Positions 21,389 to 30,508 of a stretch of 43,623 bases of DNA are shown here, piece after piece. The position numbers and the translations under genes were made by a program. Source of the stretch: a virus. Numbering within the stretch: position 1 is the stretch's first letter; each line of letters begins with the position of its first letter. The DNA lies in IMG/VR virus record IMGVR_UViG_3300015171_000011, positions 1 through 43,623 of that record; one strand, written 5' to 3'. The notes under the pieces are model-generated. The model saw only the letters and a list, made by a program, of their open reading frames with translations, had not been told where the DNA came from and did no database searches.

Positions 21389-22872
21389 TATCTGCCACTC
21401 GCCGGAACGTTATCCACCCGGAATACACCAATCCGATTATCCGCGTCCGTCACGCCTTCGATCTGCACCGTCATCTGTCGCCCACTCAGTCGTACATCCG
21501 TGTACGGCAGCAAGGCCAACGTCCCCGAGCTAATGCTTGCGCCCTCTGGGGTGTAGCTGGCCGCGAACCGCGCCTGCCATGCACCCGGAGTGACCTCATC
21601 CGGGATCACCTGACGGATCATGTAGGTCTGGTCCCCATTGCCGATTTCCACCGGACCACTCTGGGCGTAGACCTGACTCGTCCTTGGTAGTGTGTTGTTC
21701 AGCCAGCCACGCTCTTGGAAGTAGATGCGTCCCGTATCCGAGCAAGCCAGCGGCCAGTCAAACACATCGGCGTCCGCCCAGCAGCTACGGAGGTACGGGG
21801 TGGCATGGATGGCCCAATGGTTCTCGGCGTAGTTGTACGTCACCGCCTTATCAATCGTCGTGGAGTTCTTGGAGCAGAACCACCACGTCACCTCGTTGAA
21901 CGCGCTGTTCTGTGCGGCGTTGACCTTGGCCCGCTCTCCGAGGTTTATGTCAGAAAAGACATAATCGAACACGTCGCAATCCAGATCCGTCACCCGGTTC
22001 CCGTCGTACCGATAGAAGCCATTACTGCCCATCCAGAAGGCTCCGCCATCGACCGCGACAGCAGCGTTCGGACCGATCAGCCCGCACTTATCTCCCGCCA
22101 ACTCAAACGAGTAGACCAACTGTGGCCCGATGTACTTCATCGTCCAGCAGTCCGTGGTCGTCAGAATGATGTTGTGCCCCCGCACCCGCAAGCCTTTGAT
22201 GATGATGCCGGAGGTTTGGAGATTCAGGCTTCCCGCTTGGTTTAGAGCGGTTGGAGTCCAGGTGGTGTCCGCTTCCTGATCTGACCATTGCACGGTACGG
22301 GGATTACTCCCCGCTCCTAAGGCCACCAAGAAGCGTTCGTTCGTGACAAAGCAGGCATTGGCGGTGGGGGCACCTGCGACAGCCGCGGCGGGAGTCGCGA
22401 CCACTAAGGCCCACTCGTAGATCACCCGATCATGGGAGGCACAGGCCACCAGATTCTGCCCGAAGTGATCGACACTCCACGTCGTCGCCGCTTGCGTGGT
22501 CCCGCCGGGTGAAGAGCCGTAGTTGCCTGCCCCGTAATTCCCTGACCCATAGCCTGAGGGGACGGCGGTATTCACGTTTCCCGCAGGAAACGCGGCGGGG
22601 GTGATGTCCGACAGCACATCCCCATCAAAGGCCCAGAGCTTATTCGGGGTGCCGATACCTGCCCATGCTTGGTAGCTGTTGGCTCGCCATGTGACAATCC
22701 CTCGACCTGCGCCATCCAAGAAGGCACTTCCGGCGTAGATCCAGCCGCCCACGGGACGAATCGTGCCAGAGAACCAGCGCACCATGTTAGAGGAGAGCCA
22801 GCGGCCCTGACTTTCATACGCGGTGCCGTTGCGGTAAACCCCAGCAGGCAGACGCAGTTTCGTCAGGCTCAT
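21388..22872 (-). CDS. Tail nozzle / DNA-stabilisation-like protein, 494 aa
   Basis: Begins MSLTKLRLPAGVYRNGTAYE, then RWLSSNMVRWFSGTIRPVGGW. This opening and a repetitive beta-propeller-like body (SDITPAAFPAG; NERFLVALGAG; VQWSDQEADTTWTP; FWMGSNGFYRYDG) are typical of podoviral proteins that close the portal-adaptor channel (P22 gp10 and SU10-type nozzles). The true start is the ATG at 22872, overlapping the HNH stop (ATGA); the extra 23 codons of the longer frame overlap HNH coding. It lies downstream of the adaptor as expected for assembly order. Confidence 0.75.
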   Translation of the reverse strand: MSLTKLRLPAGVYRNGTAYESQGRWLSSNMVRWFSGTIRPVGGWIYAGSAFLDGAGRGIVTWRANSYQAWAGIGTPNKLWAFDGDVLSDITPAAFPAGNVNTAVPSGYGSGNYGAGNYGSSPGGTTQAATTWSVDHFGQNLVACASHDRVIYEWALVVATPAAAVAGAPTANACFVTNERFLVALGAGSNPRTVQWSDQEADTTWTPTALNQAGSLNLQTSGIIIKGLRVRGHNIILTTTDCWTMKYIGPQLVYSFELAGDKCGLIGPNAAVAVDGGAFWMGSNGFYRYDGNRVTDLDCDVFDYVFSDINLGERAKVNAAQNSAFNEVTWWFCSKNSTTIDKAVTYNYAENHWAIHATPYLRSCWADADVFDWPLACSDTGRIYFQERGWLNNTLPRTSQVYAQSGPVEIGNGDQTYMIRQVIPDEVTPGAWQARFAASYTPEGASISSGTLALLPYTDVRLSGRQMTVQIEGVTDADNRIGVFRVDNVPASGR

Positions 22873-23435
22873 TCTGGCAACCTGTCGCGCTTCTTGCGAT
22901 TGTCTGCCGCCCAAAGAGGCTGGAGGTTGGTATAGTGGCAAGCCGCCGCCATCTGTGCTGGGTCGGTCAAATTGAACCGCGATATCGGCACCACATGGTC
23001 AATGTGCCAGCCATGTAGCCCCCAGTTCTGCCACGTCATCCCCGGAAGAAACCGCGCCTCAATGTGTGCTCGGCACTCATCTACGGTGCAACCCAAGGCC
23101 CTGACACCACCACCGCGTATCGCCATGCCCTTGATTGCCATTCCGACCCGCGCCCGAAGCCCCTTGGCTAGTCGGAACTGTATGTCCGACGCACGGCGAC
23201 GAGCGTACCACTCCCTGCGCGTTTTCCGCCGTTGCTCCATTCTTACTGGGTCAGACTTGCGCTTCGCATAGCACCTGCGGGTAGCTGCCGGGCCATGCTC
23301 ATGGTAATAGGCGCGGTGTTTCTCCTTATTCGCGACATAGGCGGCACGCCTTCTCACGAGAATGGCGTCTCGATTGACGATCCTGTACTGGCGATCCCAC
23401 TCCCTCGCCGCATCCTTATCTTTTAGACCGCTCAC
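22869..23435 (-). CDS. HNH endonuclease, 188 aa
   Basis: Basic helical N-terminus (about 1-95), then GMTWQNWGLHGWHIDHVVPISRFNL (His of DHV) and the terminal N of HYTNLQPLWA: an HNH without cysteine pairs, as in many phage homing nucleases. It is inserted between the FN3 protein and nozzle genes with GTGA and ATGA overlaps, so neither neighbour is broken. Confidence 0.9.
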   Translation of the reverse strand: MSGLKDKDAAREWDRQYRIVNRDAILVRRRAAYVANKEKHRAYYHEHGPAATRRCYAKRKSDPVRMEQRRKTRREWYARRRASDIQFRLAKGLRARVGMAIKGMAIRGGGVRALGCTVDECRAHIEARFLPGMTWQNWGLHGWHIDHVVPISRFNLTDPAQMAAACHYTNLQPLWAADNRKKRDRLPE

Positions 23436-24850
23436 GGTACCCCCGAGTCGTACTTGAACGTCGAGCTGATCACGCTACTCACGGTTTGCAGCGTGGCCCC
23501 GAGGCTATCCCGGAGGAGGACTTGGCTGATGGTCAACTGCCCGCCACTCGTGGGGCCACTCGCAATCGTGAAGTTGATGGGGTCGAAGGCATACGGACTG
23601 GCGATGCCCGATGCCACGGAATACCCGCTATTCAATCCGGTATTATCCGTCGCCGTGTCCATGAACACATCGCCGAACCGGACCCCGAAGTAGGTGAAGG
23701 TCAGGGTGAACTTATTGGACCCCACACTCGCCACCACCGCCACACTCGTCAGCGAGGTGTTCTGCGTGGACTTATCCAAGATCGTGGTGTAGTTACTGAA
23801 GTCCGGGGTGTCGTAGTGCCGGATCTTGTAGTGATAGGCGGTGTTCGGGGTCAGCCCGTCATCGATGTAACTGGTGTCCCCGGGATTCGCGGTGGCAATG
23901 AGCCCCATCGCACCAGCCCCCAGCGCCCGGTAAATCTCCGTGTGCTTGGCCGCATTCCCATTGGTCCAGCTCAACGAGATGCGATCCGCGTACTGCGTGT
24001 TACTTCCCGTCAATCCCGAGGGCGCGGTGATACTCGCGACCGCCACGGTATCACTCGCACTGCTGCTGTTCACCGATTCCGCCGTCCCATTCCAGTGCCG
24101 GACGGTGTAGCTGTACGTCCCGTTCGCCAATCCGGTATCGCTATGCGTGGTGACCGTCGCACTCTTGGTGGCGATCAAGGTTCCCCCGCGATAGACGCGG
24201 GTTTGCAGGGTGCCGTTGAAGCAGACCCATGTGACCGCAATCGTGCTACCCGTGGCAATCGCACTCGTCATCGTCGGCGGGGAGACCGTGGTATCTACTG
24301 TTCCGCTGGCACTGTTGCTATCGGCGGACTCTAGCGACCCGTCGAAGGCCCGCACTTTGTAGGTGTAGGTGCCATCGGCCAAGCTGGTGTCGTTGTAGGT
24401 CGAGACACCCGCTCCGACGGAGTACGTCGCATTGCTTGTCCCTGTCCGGTAGATGTTCGTGGTCAGCGTCGGATCGGGGTTGGTCCAAGAGAGGGCAGCC
24501 GTGGTCCCGGTGACGACCGCTCCAAGACTCGTCGGTGCGGCTGGGGTGGTGTGGCCGTTCTTATCGACGGTAAAGGGCGAGTAGACTCCCGCCTTCAGGT
24601 GCCGCAGTTTGTAGACGTAGTTCGTGGCCGCAACCACCGTGGTATCCGTGTAGGTCGTGGCTGCCGCACTCGCGGTCGCCAGCAGGGCCGACGCGGCGGC
24701 GCCCGTCCGTCGCCAAATCTCCGTCGTGGCGGTGCTGTTCCCATTGGTCCAATTCAAGACCAGATGGGTCGCGTCACTCGCCGTGAATGTCCCCAAGGTC
24801 GGCGTGACCAAGGGGACTAGGGGGACGGGGGGAATCAGCAGGTCTAGCAC
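23432..24850 (-). CDS. Virion protein with four fibronectin type III domains, 472 aa
   Basis: About four FN3 modules can be seen at residues 17-100, 103-187, 190-272 and 275-365, each with the TLSWTN / LVLNWTNGN strand and the closing Y.YKVR or YHYKIRH motif. A unique beta-rich end (about 370-472) follows. FN3 arrays on phage tails help weak binding to cell-surface sugars. It follows the fibre and Ig-like genes. GTG start immediately after the upstream TAA. Confidence 0.85.
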   Translation of the reverse strand: MLDLLIPPVPLVPLVTPTLGTFTASDATHLVLNWTNGNSTATTEIWRRTGAAASALLATASAAATTYTDTTVVAATNYVYKLRHLKAGVYSPFTVDKNGHTTPAAPTSLGAVVTGTTAALSWTNPDPTLTTNIYRTGTSNATYSVGAGVSTYNDTSLADGTYTYKVRAFDGSLESADSNSASGTVDTTVSPPTMTSAIATGSTIAVTWVCFNGTLQTRVYRGGTLIATKSATVTTHSDTGLANGTYSYTVRHWNGTAESVNSSSASDTVAVASITAPSGLTGSNTQYADRISLSWTNGNAAKHTEIYRALGAGAMGLIATANPGDTSYIDDGLTPNTAYHYKIRHYDTPDFSNYTTILDKSTQNTSLTSVAVVASVGSNKFTLTFTYFGVRFGDVFMDTATDNTGLNSGYSVASGIASPYAFDPINFTIASGPTSGGQLTISQVLLRDSLGATLQTVSSVISSTFKYDSGVP

Positions 24851-25519
24851 TTACCGCCCGTCACTGACGCGGAGGGACCAGTAGCTCGTCGCTCCGGCAT
24901 CTCTGGTCGAGTACACCAGAATGTCAATGCCAGAAGCCGTCAGGGTCGGCGCTGTCCCCGCCGTCCACTTCGTTCCTGACGGGTAGGTAATCCCTGCGGC
25001 GGCACCGTTGGTCAACTCCAAGACCCCGATGTAGAGGACGCCATTGGTCATGGCACCCGTCAGGGCGAGGGTTGTCGTGCCGGTGATGGTGCCGTAGAAA
25101 TAGCTGTACGTCAGGGTATCCATGTTGACCGTCCCCGACATATTCCCCAAACTGTGCGTGGGGTAGGTCGGGTTCTTCGTCAACTGACTGATGGCCGCAG
25201 CGTCTAACCCAATCGTTGGGTTGCCTGACACGCCATCGCCATTCGTCACGCTGATGTTCGTCCCCGCCGTAATCGTTCGCGGCGTGAACGTCGAACTAGA
25301 GGTACGAGCGGCGATCCCATTGCTGGTCAGCCCGGTCAGGCCAGGAGGCGCAATCGTCGGGGCATCTCCTGTGCCGCCCGTATGTCTGTGACCTGTAGAG
25401 CCGTCAAACGTGGCCGCCAGCAGGTCCATATCCGTATTGAGTTTCGGTCCCCACGTCCCCGCTGACGCGCCGGGCTCCGGCTTCGTCAGGGAGAGTGGAG
25501 TGGTGACGGTATCGGCCAT
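24851..25519 (-). CDS. Tail fibre / collar-type protein, 222 aa
   Basis: The N-terminus [27 protein letters not shown] at about residues 7-33 is the widespread phage fibre opening that attaches to the tail. The middle is a Thr/Gly-rich fibre-like stretch, and the end ([25 protein letters not shown]) resembles the C-terminal domain of short receptor-binding proteins. Probably part of the host-contact apparatus together with the Ig, FN3 and glycine-rich proteins. Confidence 0.75.
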   Translation of the reverse strand: MADTVTTPLSLTKPEPGASAGTWGPKLNTDMDLLAATFDGSTGHRHTGGTGDAPTIAPPGLTGLTSNGIAARTSSSTFTPRTITAGTNISVTNGDGVSGNPTIGLDAAAISQLTKNPTYPTHSLGNMSGTVNMDTLTYSYFYGTITGTTTLALTGAMTNGVLYIGVLELTNGAAAGITYPSGTKWTAGTAPTLTASGIDILVYSTRDAGATSYWSLRVSDGR

Positions 25520-25522
25520 GCC

Positions 25523-26245
25523 TTAGCTCGTGGTCAGGGTGCCAGAGTTGACCGCCGTGAGACTGGTCGGCGTGAACGCCAAGACGTAGGTGCCAGCGGT
25601 GGTCATCACGAGGTTGGTAAACGTCGCCACACCAGCGACTGCTGCCGTCGTGATGGACGAGCCCGACAGCGTGCCCGTGCCCGAGAACTTGCTGGCCACC
25701 ACGTTGATCGTAGAACCCGTCGCCACACGTCCAGCGGTGTCATAGAGCGTGACCACAGGCTGCGTGCCGAGTACCGCCCCAGACACTGCACCCACCGGAG
25801 CGCGAGTGATCGCGGCAGACGCCGCAGCACCCACGGTCGGCGTAATCGCCGCATCCTGAATCACATGGTAGGCACCTTGAGCGCCCGGAATCCGATAGCG
25901 CAACTGACAACTTGTGCCCGTGGGGCTATCCACGATGAGACCGGAGAACGTCGCCACGCCAGCCACCGCCGTAGCGGTCGCATTGGTGGTCGGCGTCCCA
26001 TCGCCAAGATGGACCTCACACGTCACCACGTCGGTGCGGCCTGTCAGCGTATTCCCGAAGCGGTCGGTGATGGTGATGACCGGCTGCGTGGTGAGAGCCG
26101 CGCCATTCACTGCCCCAGCGGCGGCGGTGGTAATGACGAGGTTGGCCGTCCGCATGGACCCCATCATCACGACAGTGTTGCCCGCCTTTCCCGGCGACTG
26201 GAGGGCAGCGGTCATATTTCCAAGGGACGGTGGATCATATTTCAC
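25523..26245 (-). CDS. Bacterial Ig-like domain virion protein, 240 aa
   Basis: Two Big/invasin-like Ig repeats: residues about 30-125 and 135-238, each with QPVITITDRFGNTLTG or QPVVTLYDTAGRVATG, then AVAGVATFSGL / AVAGVATFTNL and a final strand. The start is GTG at 26245, overlapping the adaptor stop, with TGGAG 9 nt upstream. Ig-like domains on phage virions often bind loosely to cell surfaces or decorate tails. Confidence 0.8.
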   Translation of the reverse strand: MKYDPPSLGNMTAALQSPGKAGNTVVMMGSMRTANLVITTAAAGAVNGAALTTQPVITITDRFGNTLTGRTDVVTCEVHLGDGTPTTNATATAVAGVATFSGLIVDSPTGTSCQLRYRIPGAQGAYHVIQDAAITPTVGAAASAAITRAPVGAVSGAVLGTQPVVTLYDTAGRVATGSTINVVASKFSGTGTLSGSSITTAAVAGVATFTNLVMTTAGTYVLAFTPTSLTAVNSGTLTTS

Positions 26246-26895
26246 GAGAGGACTCCAGAGAGGGTACGGGCTGGTCCAAACGCTCGGCTTGGACGGATGG
26301 TGAGAGGGGTCGCACCAAACTCGGCCCGCTCGTTGGCAATCAAGGCTGCTTCTTTGGCCTTCTGATACAAGGCATCCCACAAGGCAATCCGCTCATCATC
26401 CCGTAGGTATGGCGCGGTGTGCTTCAAGGAGCCATAGAGGTACAAGTCTGGGTACTTCAGCAGCAGCCAGTTGGTCGTGTTGCTGTTGCTCAATGCGGCG
26501 AGGCTGGCGGTGTAGGTGATGTGGACCGTGATCCCGGTACTCGGTGGGGTCGGATAGACGCTCAACTGCGTCCCCACGACGGTGTAGTACCGAGGCGTAT
26601 CCGTGGCAGCCACGGCCTGCAGCCGGTCGAACTCGTGCGGCTCAACTCGGAGAAGGGGGCCGTAGTTCGCCAGGTCAATCCGCAGGTTGACGAGCTGCAT
26701 CAAGTCGGTCGGCAGGGTGACGGTCTGGGCGATAAAGAGATACGTCGCCTGCGTCAAACTCCCCTGCAAGTAGATGTCGCGGGAGAACTCTGACTCGGCC
26801 ATCTGGACAAACGTCGGTAGCACACTCGTCAAGTCCGAGCGATTGAGGAAACTCCCCATCGTACTCTGGAGGGAGGCGTAGTCGGTAATGCTCAT
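26242..26895 (-). CDS. Portal-tail adaptor protein (SU10 adaptor type), 217 aa
   Basis: Helical start (ITDYASLQSTMGSFLNRSDLTSVLPTFVQMAESEFSRDI), then TLPTDLMQLVNLRID, and a long C-terminal helix ending in QKAKEAALIANERAEFG: the pattern of the ring protein that sits below the portal in SU10/P22-like podoviruses. It ties portal to nozzle. The order adaptor, fibres, nozzle in transcription fits. Its stop overlaps the Ig protein's GTG start. Confidence 0.75.
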   Translation of the reverse strand: MSITDYASLQSTMGSFLNRSDLTSVLPTFVQMAESEFSRDIYLQGSLTQATYLFIAQTVTLPTDLMQLVNLRIDLANYGPLLRVEPHEFDRLQAVAATDTPRYYTVVGTQLSVYPTPPSTGITVHITYTASLAALSNSNTTNWLLLKYPDLYLYGSLKHTAPYLRDDERIALWDALYQKAKEAALIANERAEFGATPLTIRPSRAFGPARTLSGVLS

Positions 26896-27389
26896 CGGGA
26901 CTCCTTACCCTTCAAGAAGATCTCCATGCGGTCAGCGATACGCGACAATTCGTGAGGATAGGCGTCGTTCTTAATCGTATTGCAGCGTCCACATGCCGCC
27001 ACAGTGTTGTCCATTGTATAGCCCCCCTTTGGATCAACGCGGTCAAGCGTTGCACTCTTGCGCCACTTACCGAGTGTTCCCTTCTCGAACGGCTGGTCGC
27101 AGTAGAAGCACGTCCCGATCACCAATAGCGAATACACGAAGTCGCTTGTGATATCGAATGGCACCTCATAGTCCCTCGCTCGTTTCCTAGCAGAGTAAAG
27201 AAGGTACTGTTCCTGCTTTACGGGCTGCTTCCAGCCCTCGGCGCGACGGCGGTGATAGTGGGCCTTGACAAGCCCAGCCCGACGCTCACGGTTTTTAGCG
27301 TACCATTCACGAGAGTAGGCACCTAGGCGCTCACGCCATAACGTCTTTTCTAATGTCTCTGGGCCGATGAGTTTGCGGGGACGTGTCAT
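26892..27389 (-). CDS. HNH endonuclease, 165 aa
   Basis: Basic N-terminus, then GTCFYCDQPF, LDRVDPKGGYTMDNTVAACGRCN at about 101-140: an HNH with DR in place of DH, two CxxC zinc pairs and the final N. Free-standing homing-type nuclease lying just before the adaptor gene. I took the ATG at 27389, which overlaps the upstream stop, rather than the longer frame. Confidence 0.88.
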   Translation of the reverse strand: MTRPRKLIGPETLEKTLWRERLGAYSREWYAKNRERRAGLVKAHYHRRRAEGWKQPVKQEQYLLYSARKRARDYEVPFDITSDFVYSLLVIGTCFYCDQPFEKGTLGKWRKSATLDRVDPKGGYTMDNTVAACGRCNTIKNDAYPHELSRIADRMEIFLKGKESR

Positions 27390-27715
27390 ATGTACCGCCC
27401 GTTGGTCACGGCCCAGCGGGGATGATCGCGCAACCACGTCAAGAGCTTCTTGCCTGTCGGGTCGCCCGGCTCCCAATGGCCCATTGCTTTCAGCTTGAAC
27501 AACAGGGCCATTGGTAAATCGGCCACATGATGATTCCCGTCGCCCATCTTGATCTTCGTCCCGATATGCTCCTTCCGCTTCTCGTAATTCAATTCCAAGA
27601 GCGGTTCGGTGAACATTTCCTCCTCGATGACCACATCATCGTGGGCGTCGGAGTCGTGCCACCATGTCCGAGTTCCATCTATCGGACTGACGTTGAGGAG
27701 GCGCTTACGGTCCAT
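27386..27715 (-). CDS. Conserved small neck-region protein, 109 aa
   Basis: The pattern HHVADLPMALLFKLKAMGHWE, then GKKLLTWLRDHPRWAVTNGRYI at about 62-108, recalls a small conserved podoviral protein found near head-tail joining genes (VASIPM.V...W.ND...FRT type). The function in that family is not settled. It precedes an HNH gene and the adaptor gene. Confidence 0.65.
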   Translation of the reverse strand: MDRKRLLNVSPIDGTRTWWHDSDAHDDVVIEEEMFTEPLLELNYEKRKEHIGTKIKMGDGNHHVADLPMALLFKLKAMGHWEPGDPTGKKLLTWLRDHPRWAVTNGRYI

Positions 27716-27716
27716 C

Positions 27717-28151
27717 TTATGACTCGGTGATGCTCAAGGCACCGATAGCGAAACTCGGCGTGATGCCCGAGCTGACCGCGAGCGAGGCCGTCAGTGGGCC
27801 GACATACAGGATCTTGCCGGTGCCTGAGGTTGCGGTGCCGACCGCCGCATATGTCTCCGTCTCCGAGCCACCCGTGGCGGCCGGGAAGTTGATCGCTGCG
27901 GCGTTGGTGGCCGCAGCGCCGGAGACCGTCCACCCACCCGAAGTCCTTGCCACCGTGACCCGTGCATAGCTGGTGTAGGCGGCCTCAGAGGTCGTCTGCG
28001 ATCCACCCACTCCGGGGTTAGCCGTGTGGAGACTGACAAAGAGGTTCGTCAGCGGCGAGGCGGCGGCATTGTCCGCGATGTTGGCAATGGCCGTCGCGTT
28101 GAAAATCAGCTTCATCAAATCATTGTCGAACGTCGAGCCCTTGACTGCCAT
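27717..28151 (-). CDS. Conserved phage tail/virion protein, 144 aa
   Basis: FNATAIANIADNAAASPLTNLFVSLHTANPG at about 17-47, then EAAYTSYARVTVARTSGGW, is a very common block in tail or fibre-associated proteins of many tailed phages. Beta-rich, Thr/Ala/Gly-rich. One nucleotide separates its stop from the next ATG. Likely decorates or completes the tail. Confidence 0.7.
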   Translation of the reverse strand: MAVKGSTFDNDLMKLIFNATAIANIADNAAASPLTNLFVSLHTANPGVGGSQTTSEAAYTSYARVTVARTSGGWTVSGAAATNAAAINFPAATGGSETETYAAVGTATSGTGKILYVGPLTASLAVSSGITPSFAIGALSITES

Positions 28152-28165
28152 GTTGCCCTCTTAGG

Positions 28166-28735
28166 TTATACCTTCGTCCATGTGGTCGTTGAGCCCGTCA
28201 CCGGAACCCATGTGGTCGTGCCGTTCGTCAATCGCTGCCAGCCGCTACTCGTTATCGTGGCAGACCAACTCGCCACGCCCACCATCGTCAGGGTGATGTT
28301 CCGTGTTTGCGCGACGGCGGCAGACCAAATCGCTGCACCCGTCATGCTGTTGGCTAACGCCCCTGTGCCGGTGAGCGCACCCGACCAAATCGCCTGTCCC
28401 GTGGCGCTGAAGCTGATCGAACCCGCTGGCGGAGTAAGTGTGCCGCTCCAGATCGCGACGCCCGTTTGGCTGGTGGCGAGCGCACCCGTGCCCGTCAGGG
28501 CACCAGACCAGATCGCGACGCCCGTCTGACTAGAGGCAAGCGCCCCACTACCCGTAAGACTGGCCGACCAAACCGCGACACCTGTTTGGCTGGAGGCTAA
28601 CGCGCCGGTTCCGGTGAGGCTCGCGCTCCAAATTGCCGCACCAACCAACGTGCAGGCAATCGCCCCAGAGGCCGCTGCCGCGAGACTCGCGTTGCGGTTT
28701 TTATGAGGGAGGAAGCTGCGACCGAAACGGGCCAT
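28166..28735 (-). CDS. Virion protein with 20-aa tandem repeats, 189 aa
   Basis: After a basic start (FGRSFLPHKNRNASL) come about seven repeats of 20 residues with the consensus TGVAIWSGALTGTGALASSQ, covering about residues 31-170. The best-preserved copies differ by only one to three residues and the end copies are degenerate. An invariant W-S at positions 6-7 of the unit suggests a beta-solenoid or stacked beta-hairpin rod, likely a fibre or spike element. No known family recognised. Confidence 0.7.
   Translation of the reverse strand: MARFGRSFLPHKNRNASLAAAASGAIACTLVGAAIWSASLTGTGALASSQTGVAVWSASLTGSGALASSQTGVAIWSGALTGTGALATSQTGVAIWSGTLTPPAGSISFSATGQAIWSGALTGTGALANSMTGAAIWSAAVAQTRNITLTMVGVASWSATITSSGWQRLTNGTTTWVPVTGSTTTWTKV
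28222..28645 (-). repeat. Tandem 60-nt repeats, about seven degenerate copies
   Basis: The repeats encode the 20-residue units of the protein at 28166-28735. DNA copies in the middle share long identical runs (for example GACGCCCGTTTGGCT and GACGCCCGTCTGACT on the plus strand), so copy number can change by slippage or unequal recombination. Confidence 0.7.
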
Positions 28736-28739
28736 CTAC

Positions 28740-29240
28740 TTAGAACTCCACCTGAATCCAGGCATACGCATTGACCGCTGCGCCCGCCGTGACCCGAATC
28801 CGCACCGCGTTGCCGATAATGCACTTCGGCTCCCGACCCAAGGGGAACTGCATGGCGTACTGATTGGTCGGGGCCACGAGTTCGGCGTCGAACATCCGCA
28901 CCGAGGTAATCGAGCCTTCCGCGGTGCAGGTATAGCCTGTGGCGGCGGTGCCAAGCGTCAACCCGACGACAGAGGCCACGGCATCTTCCACGCTCCCGAG
29001 CTTCGCCACGTCCGCATCGGCGGAGGCGGTGACGGTGCCAAAGACCGTGCCGGTGTCCAAGAGTTCGCACTTGATCGGGGTCGCGGCAGCAGAGCCATCA
29101 AACGACACGCCCCACGCAATGATCTTGCAGGTGTTGAATGGCTTGAGCTGCAAGAGCGTCTTGATCGCCGTACCCGTCGTCACCGGCACTTGCGCGGCGG
29201 TGGTGGGCATCGGGCCGTTGAAAATCGTATAGAGCGCCAT
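28740..29240 (-). CDS. Virion structural protein, 166 aa
   Basis: Beta-rich protein with CKIIAWGVSFDGSAAATP and a C-terminal MQFPLGREPKCIIGNAVRIRV and YAWIQVEF, a layout seen in small phage decoration or tail proteins. Lies between the glycine-rich fibre and the 20-aa repeat gene with only 4 nt to the next start. No enzymatic motif. Confidence 0.6.
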   Translation of the reverse strand: MALYTIFNGPMPTTAAQVPVTTGTAIKTLLQLKPFNTCKIIAWGVSFDGSAAATPIKCELLDTGTVFGTVTASADADVAKLGSVEDAVASVVGLTLGTAATGYTCTAEGSITSVRMFDAELVAPTNQYAMQFPLGREPKCIIGNAVRIRVTAGAAVNAYAWIQVEF

Positions 29241-29272
29241 GTTAGCCGACCTTCAGAGGAAAGGGAGTCATG

Positions 29273-30244
29273 TCAGTAGGTTGCGGCCCTGTTGACCGCT
29301 TGATTTCGTAAAGTTGGGAATCGCAAGGCAATCGGCGTGTAGGTGAGGACGATGATGCCCGCTGCGCCGTCGCCACCCTTACTGAATCCGGCGGAGTACG
29401 ACCCACCGCCGCCACCACCGCCGCCATATCCACCACCGACACCACCGACGCCTGTTGCGGTCGCACCGGCACCACCGCCGCCACCGCCCGATCCGTGGGT
29501 CGCGTCCCAGTCCTGCCCCGGCCCACCCGCGCCACCGACTTCCGAGGCCAGCGGGTTGCCCGATCCACCGCCACCGCCACCGACCGTGCCTGCGGTGCCG
29601 CTGTTGCCGTTCGTACCACCAGCTCCGCTTCCGCTGCTGGAGGAGTTGTTGCCACCCGCACCGCCAGTTTGAGATGCTCCGCTGCCGCCAGCACTTCCAC
29701 CACCCGATCCACCACCACCACCAGAAGCACCTGCGGAGGACTGTGCGCCACCACCGGCTGCGCCCGTTCCATTGACCGAGGCTGCACCACCGCCACCGCC
29801 GCCGCCTTGGTTGTTGTCGGTCGAACCCGTGGCACCCGCTCCGCCAGAGTTCTTGGTCGTGCCAGTGCCGGTAGTGTTGAGGCCACCCGCACCACCCGTT
29901 GAGGTCGTGGCTGACGCGCCCGCGCCGCCACCCTTGGCTCCCACAGAGGAGGCCGCAAGATTGGCCCCGTTGAACCATGTATCTGTGCCTGCGGTGCCAG
30001 CGGCATCACTCGTCGTGCCGCCTGTACCTGCGGCCCCGACCTGAATCGTGACACTGGCGTTTGGCGTAAGCGACAGTCCGGTGATCTTGGAATAGCCACC
30101 ACCGCCCCCACCACCGCCGCCATTGTTGAGGGTGGTCTTTCCTGCTCCACCACCCCCCCCCGCGCCCAAACACTCTACGGTGGCGGAAGTGCAGTCAGCG
30201 GGGATGGTGTAGCTGGTGCCTGCGGTGATGAAAACAACGGCCAT
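29273..30244 (-). CDS. Glycine-rich tail fibre protein, 323 aa
   Basis: The first 45 residues (FITAGTSYTIPADCTSATVECLGAGGGGGAG) match the glycine-rich domain of fibre tips, where an 'ITAGTSYTVPAG...V.V.GAGGGGG' opening is common. Residues about 45-300 are up to half glycine with Ala/Ser/Thr/Asn, likely packing as polyglycine-II helices. The end (GIIVLTYTPIALRFP) closes the domain. Such tips bind receptors and vary readily. The alternative Arg/Pro-rich frames on both strands are shadows of GGN codons. Confidence 0.82.
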   Translation of the reverse strand: MAVVFITAGTSYTIPADCTSATVECLGAGGGGGAGKTTLNNGGGGGGGGGYSKITGLSLTPNASVTIQVGAAGTGGTTSDAAGTAGTDTWFNGANLAASSVGAKGGGAGASATTSTGGAGGLNTTGTGTTKNSGGAGATGSTDNNQGGGGGGGAASVNGTGAAGGGAQSSAGASGGGGGSGGGSAGGSGASQTGGAGGNNSSSSGSGAGGTNGNSGTAGTVGGGGGGSGNPLASEVGGAGGPGQDWDATHGSGGGGGGAGATATGVGGVGGGYGGGGGGGGSYSAGFSKGGDGAAGIIVLTYTPIALRFPTLRNQAVNRAATY

Positions 30245-30508
30245 TTACTTGATCGCCTTCGCTCGTACAAGCAACGCGGCGAAGTCGGTATTCGCCTGCG
30301 CGAGTGTTGCAACTGCCGCGACCACATCCGGGTCATCCGATCCACCGAGCGTGGCAATCAGGGCTTCGATGCGGGCGAGTTCATTGGCCAGATCGCCGAG
30401 GTCGGTACGGGTAGTAACAAGGCCATCGACAAGGGCTTGGACTGAGGCTTTCATATGGACCATCCAGAAGAAGAGAGAGAGAATTGCAACCAGCAGAAAA
30501 ATAGTCAT
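30245..30508 (-). CDS. Small membrane-anchored protein, 87 aa
   Basis: ATG at 30508 overlaps the upstream stop (ATGA). Residues 1-20 (MTIFLLVAILSLFFWMVHMK) form a membrane helix or uncleaved signal; the rest is an amphipathic helix with Leu/Val/Ala heptads. Position before the glycine-rich fibre suggests a virion or late role. Function unknown. Confidence 0.6.
   Translation of the reverse strand: MTIFLLVAILSLFFWMVHMKASVQALVDGLVTTRTDLGDLANELARIEALIATLGGSDDPDVVAAVATLAQANTDFAALLVRAKAIK

Noticed and set aside
29242-30153. Long minus-strand frame parallel to the glycine-rich fibre gene, and Pro/Arg-rich plus-strand frames in the same place
   Set aside because: They are shifted readings of repeated GGN codons; only the frame at 29273-30244 has a known fibre-type start and end.
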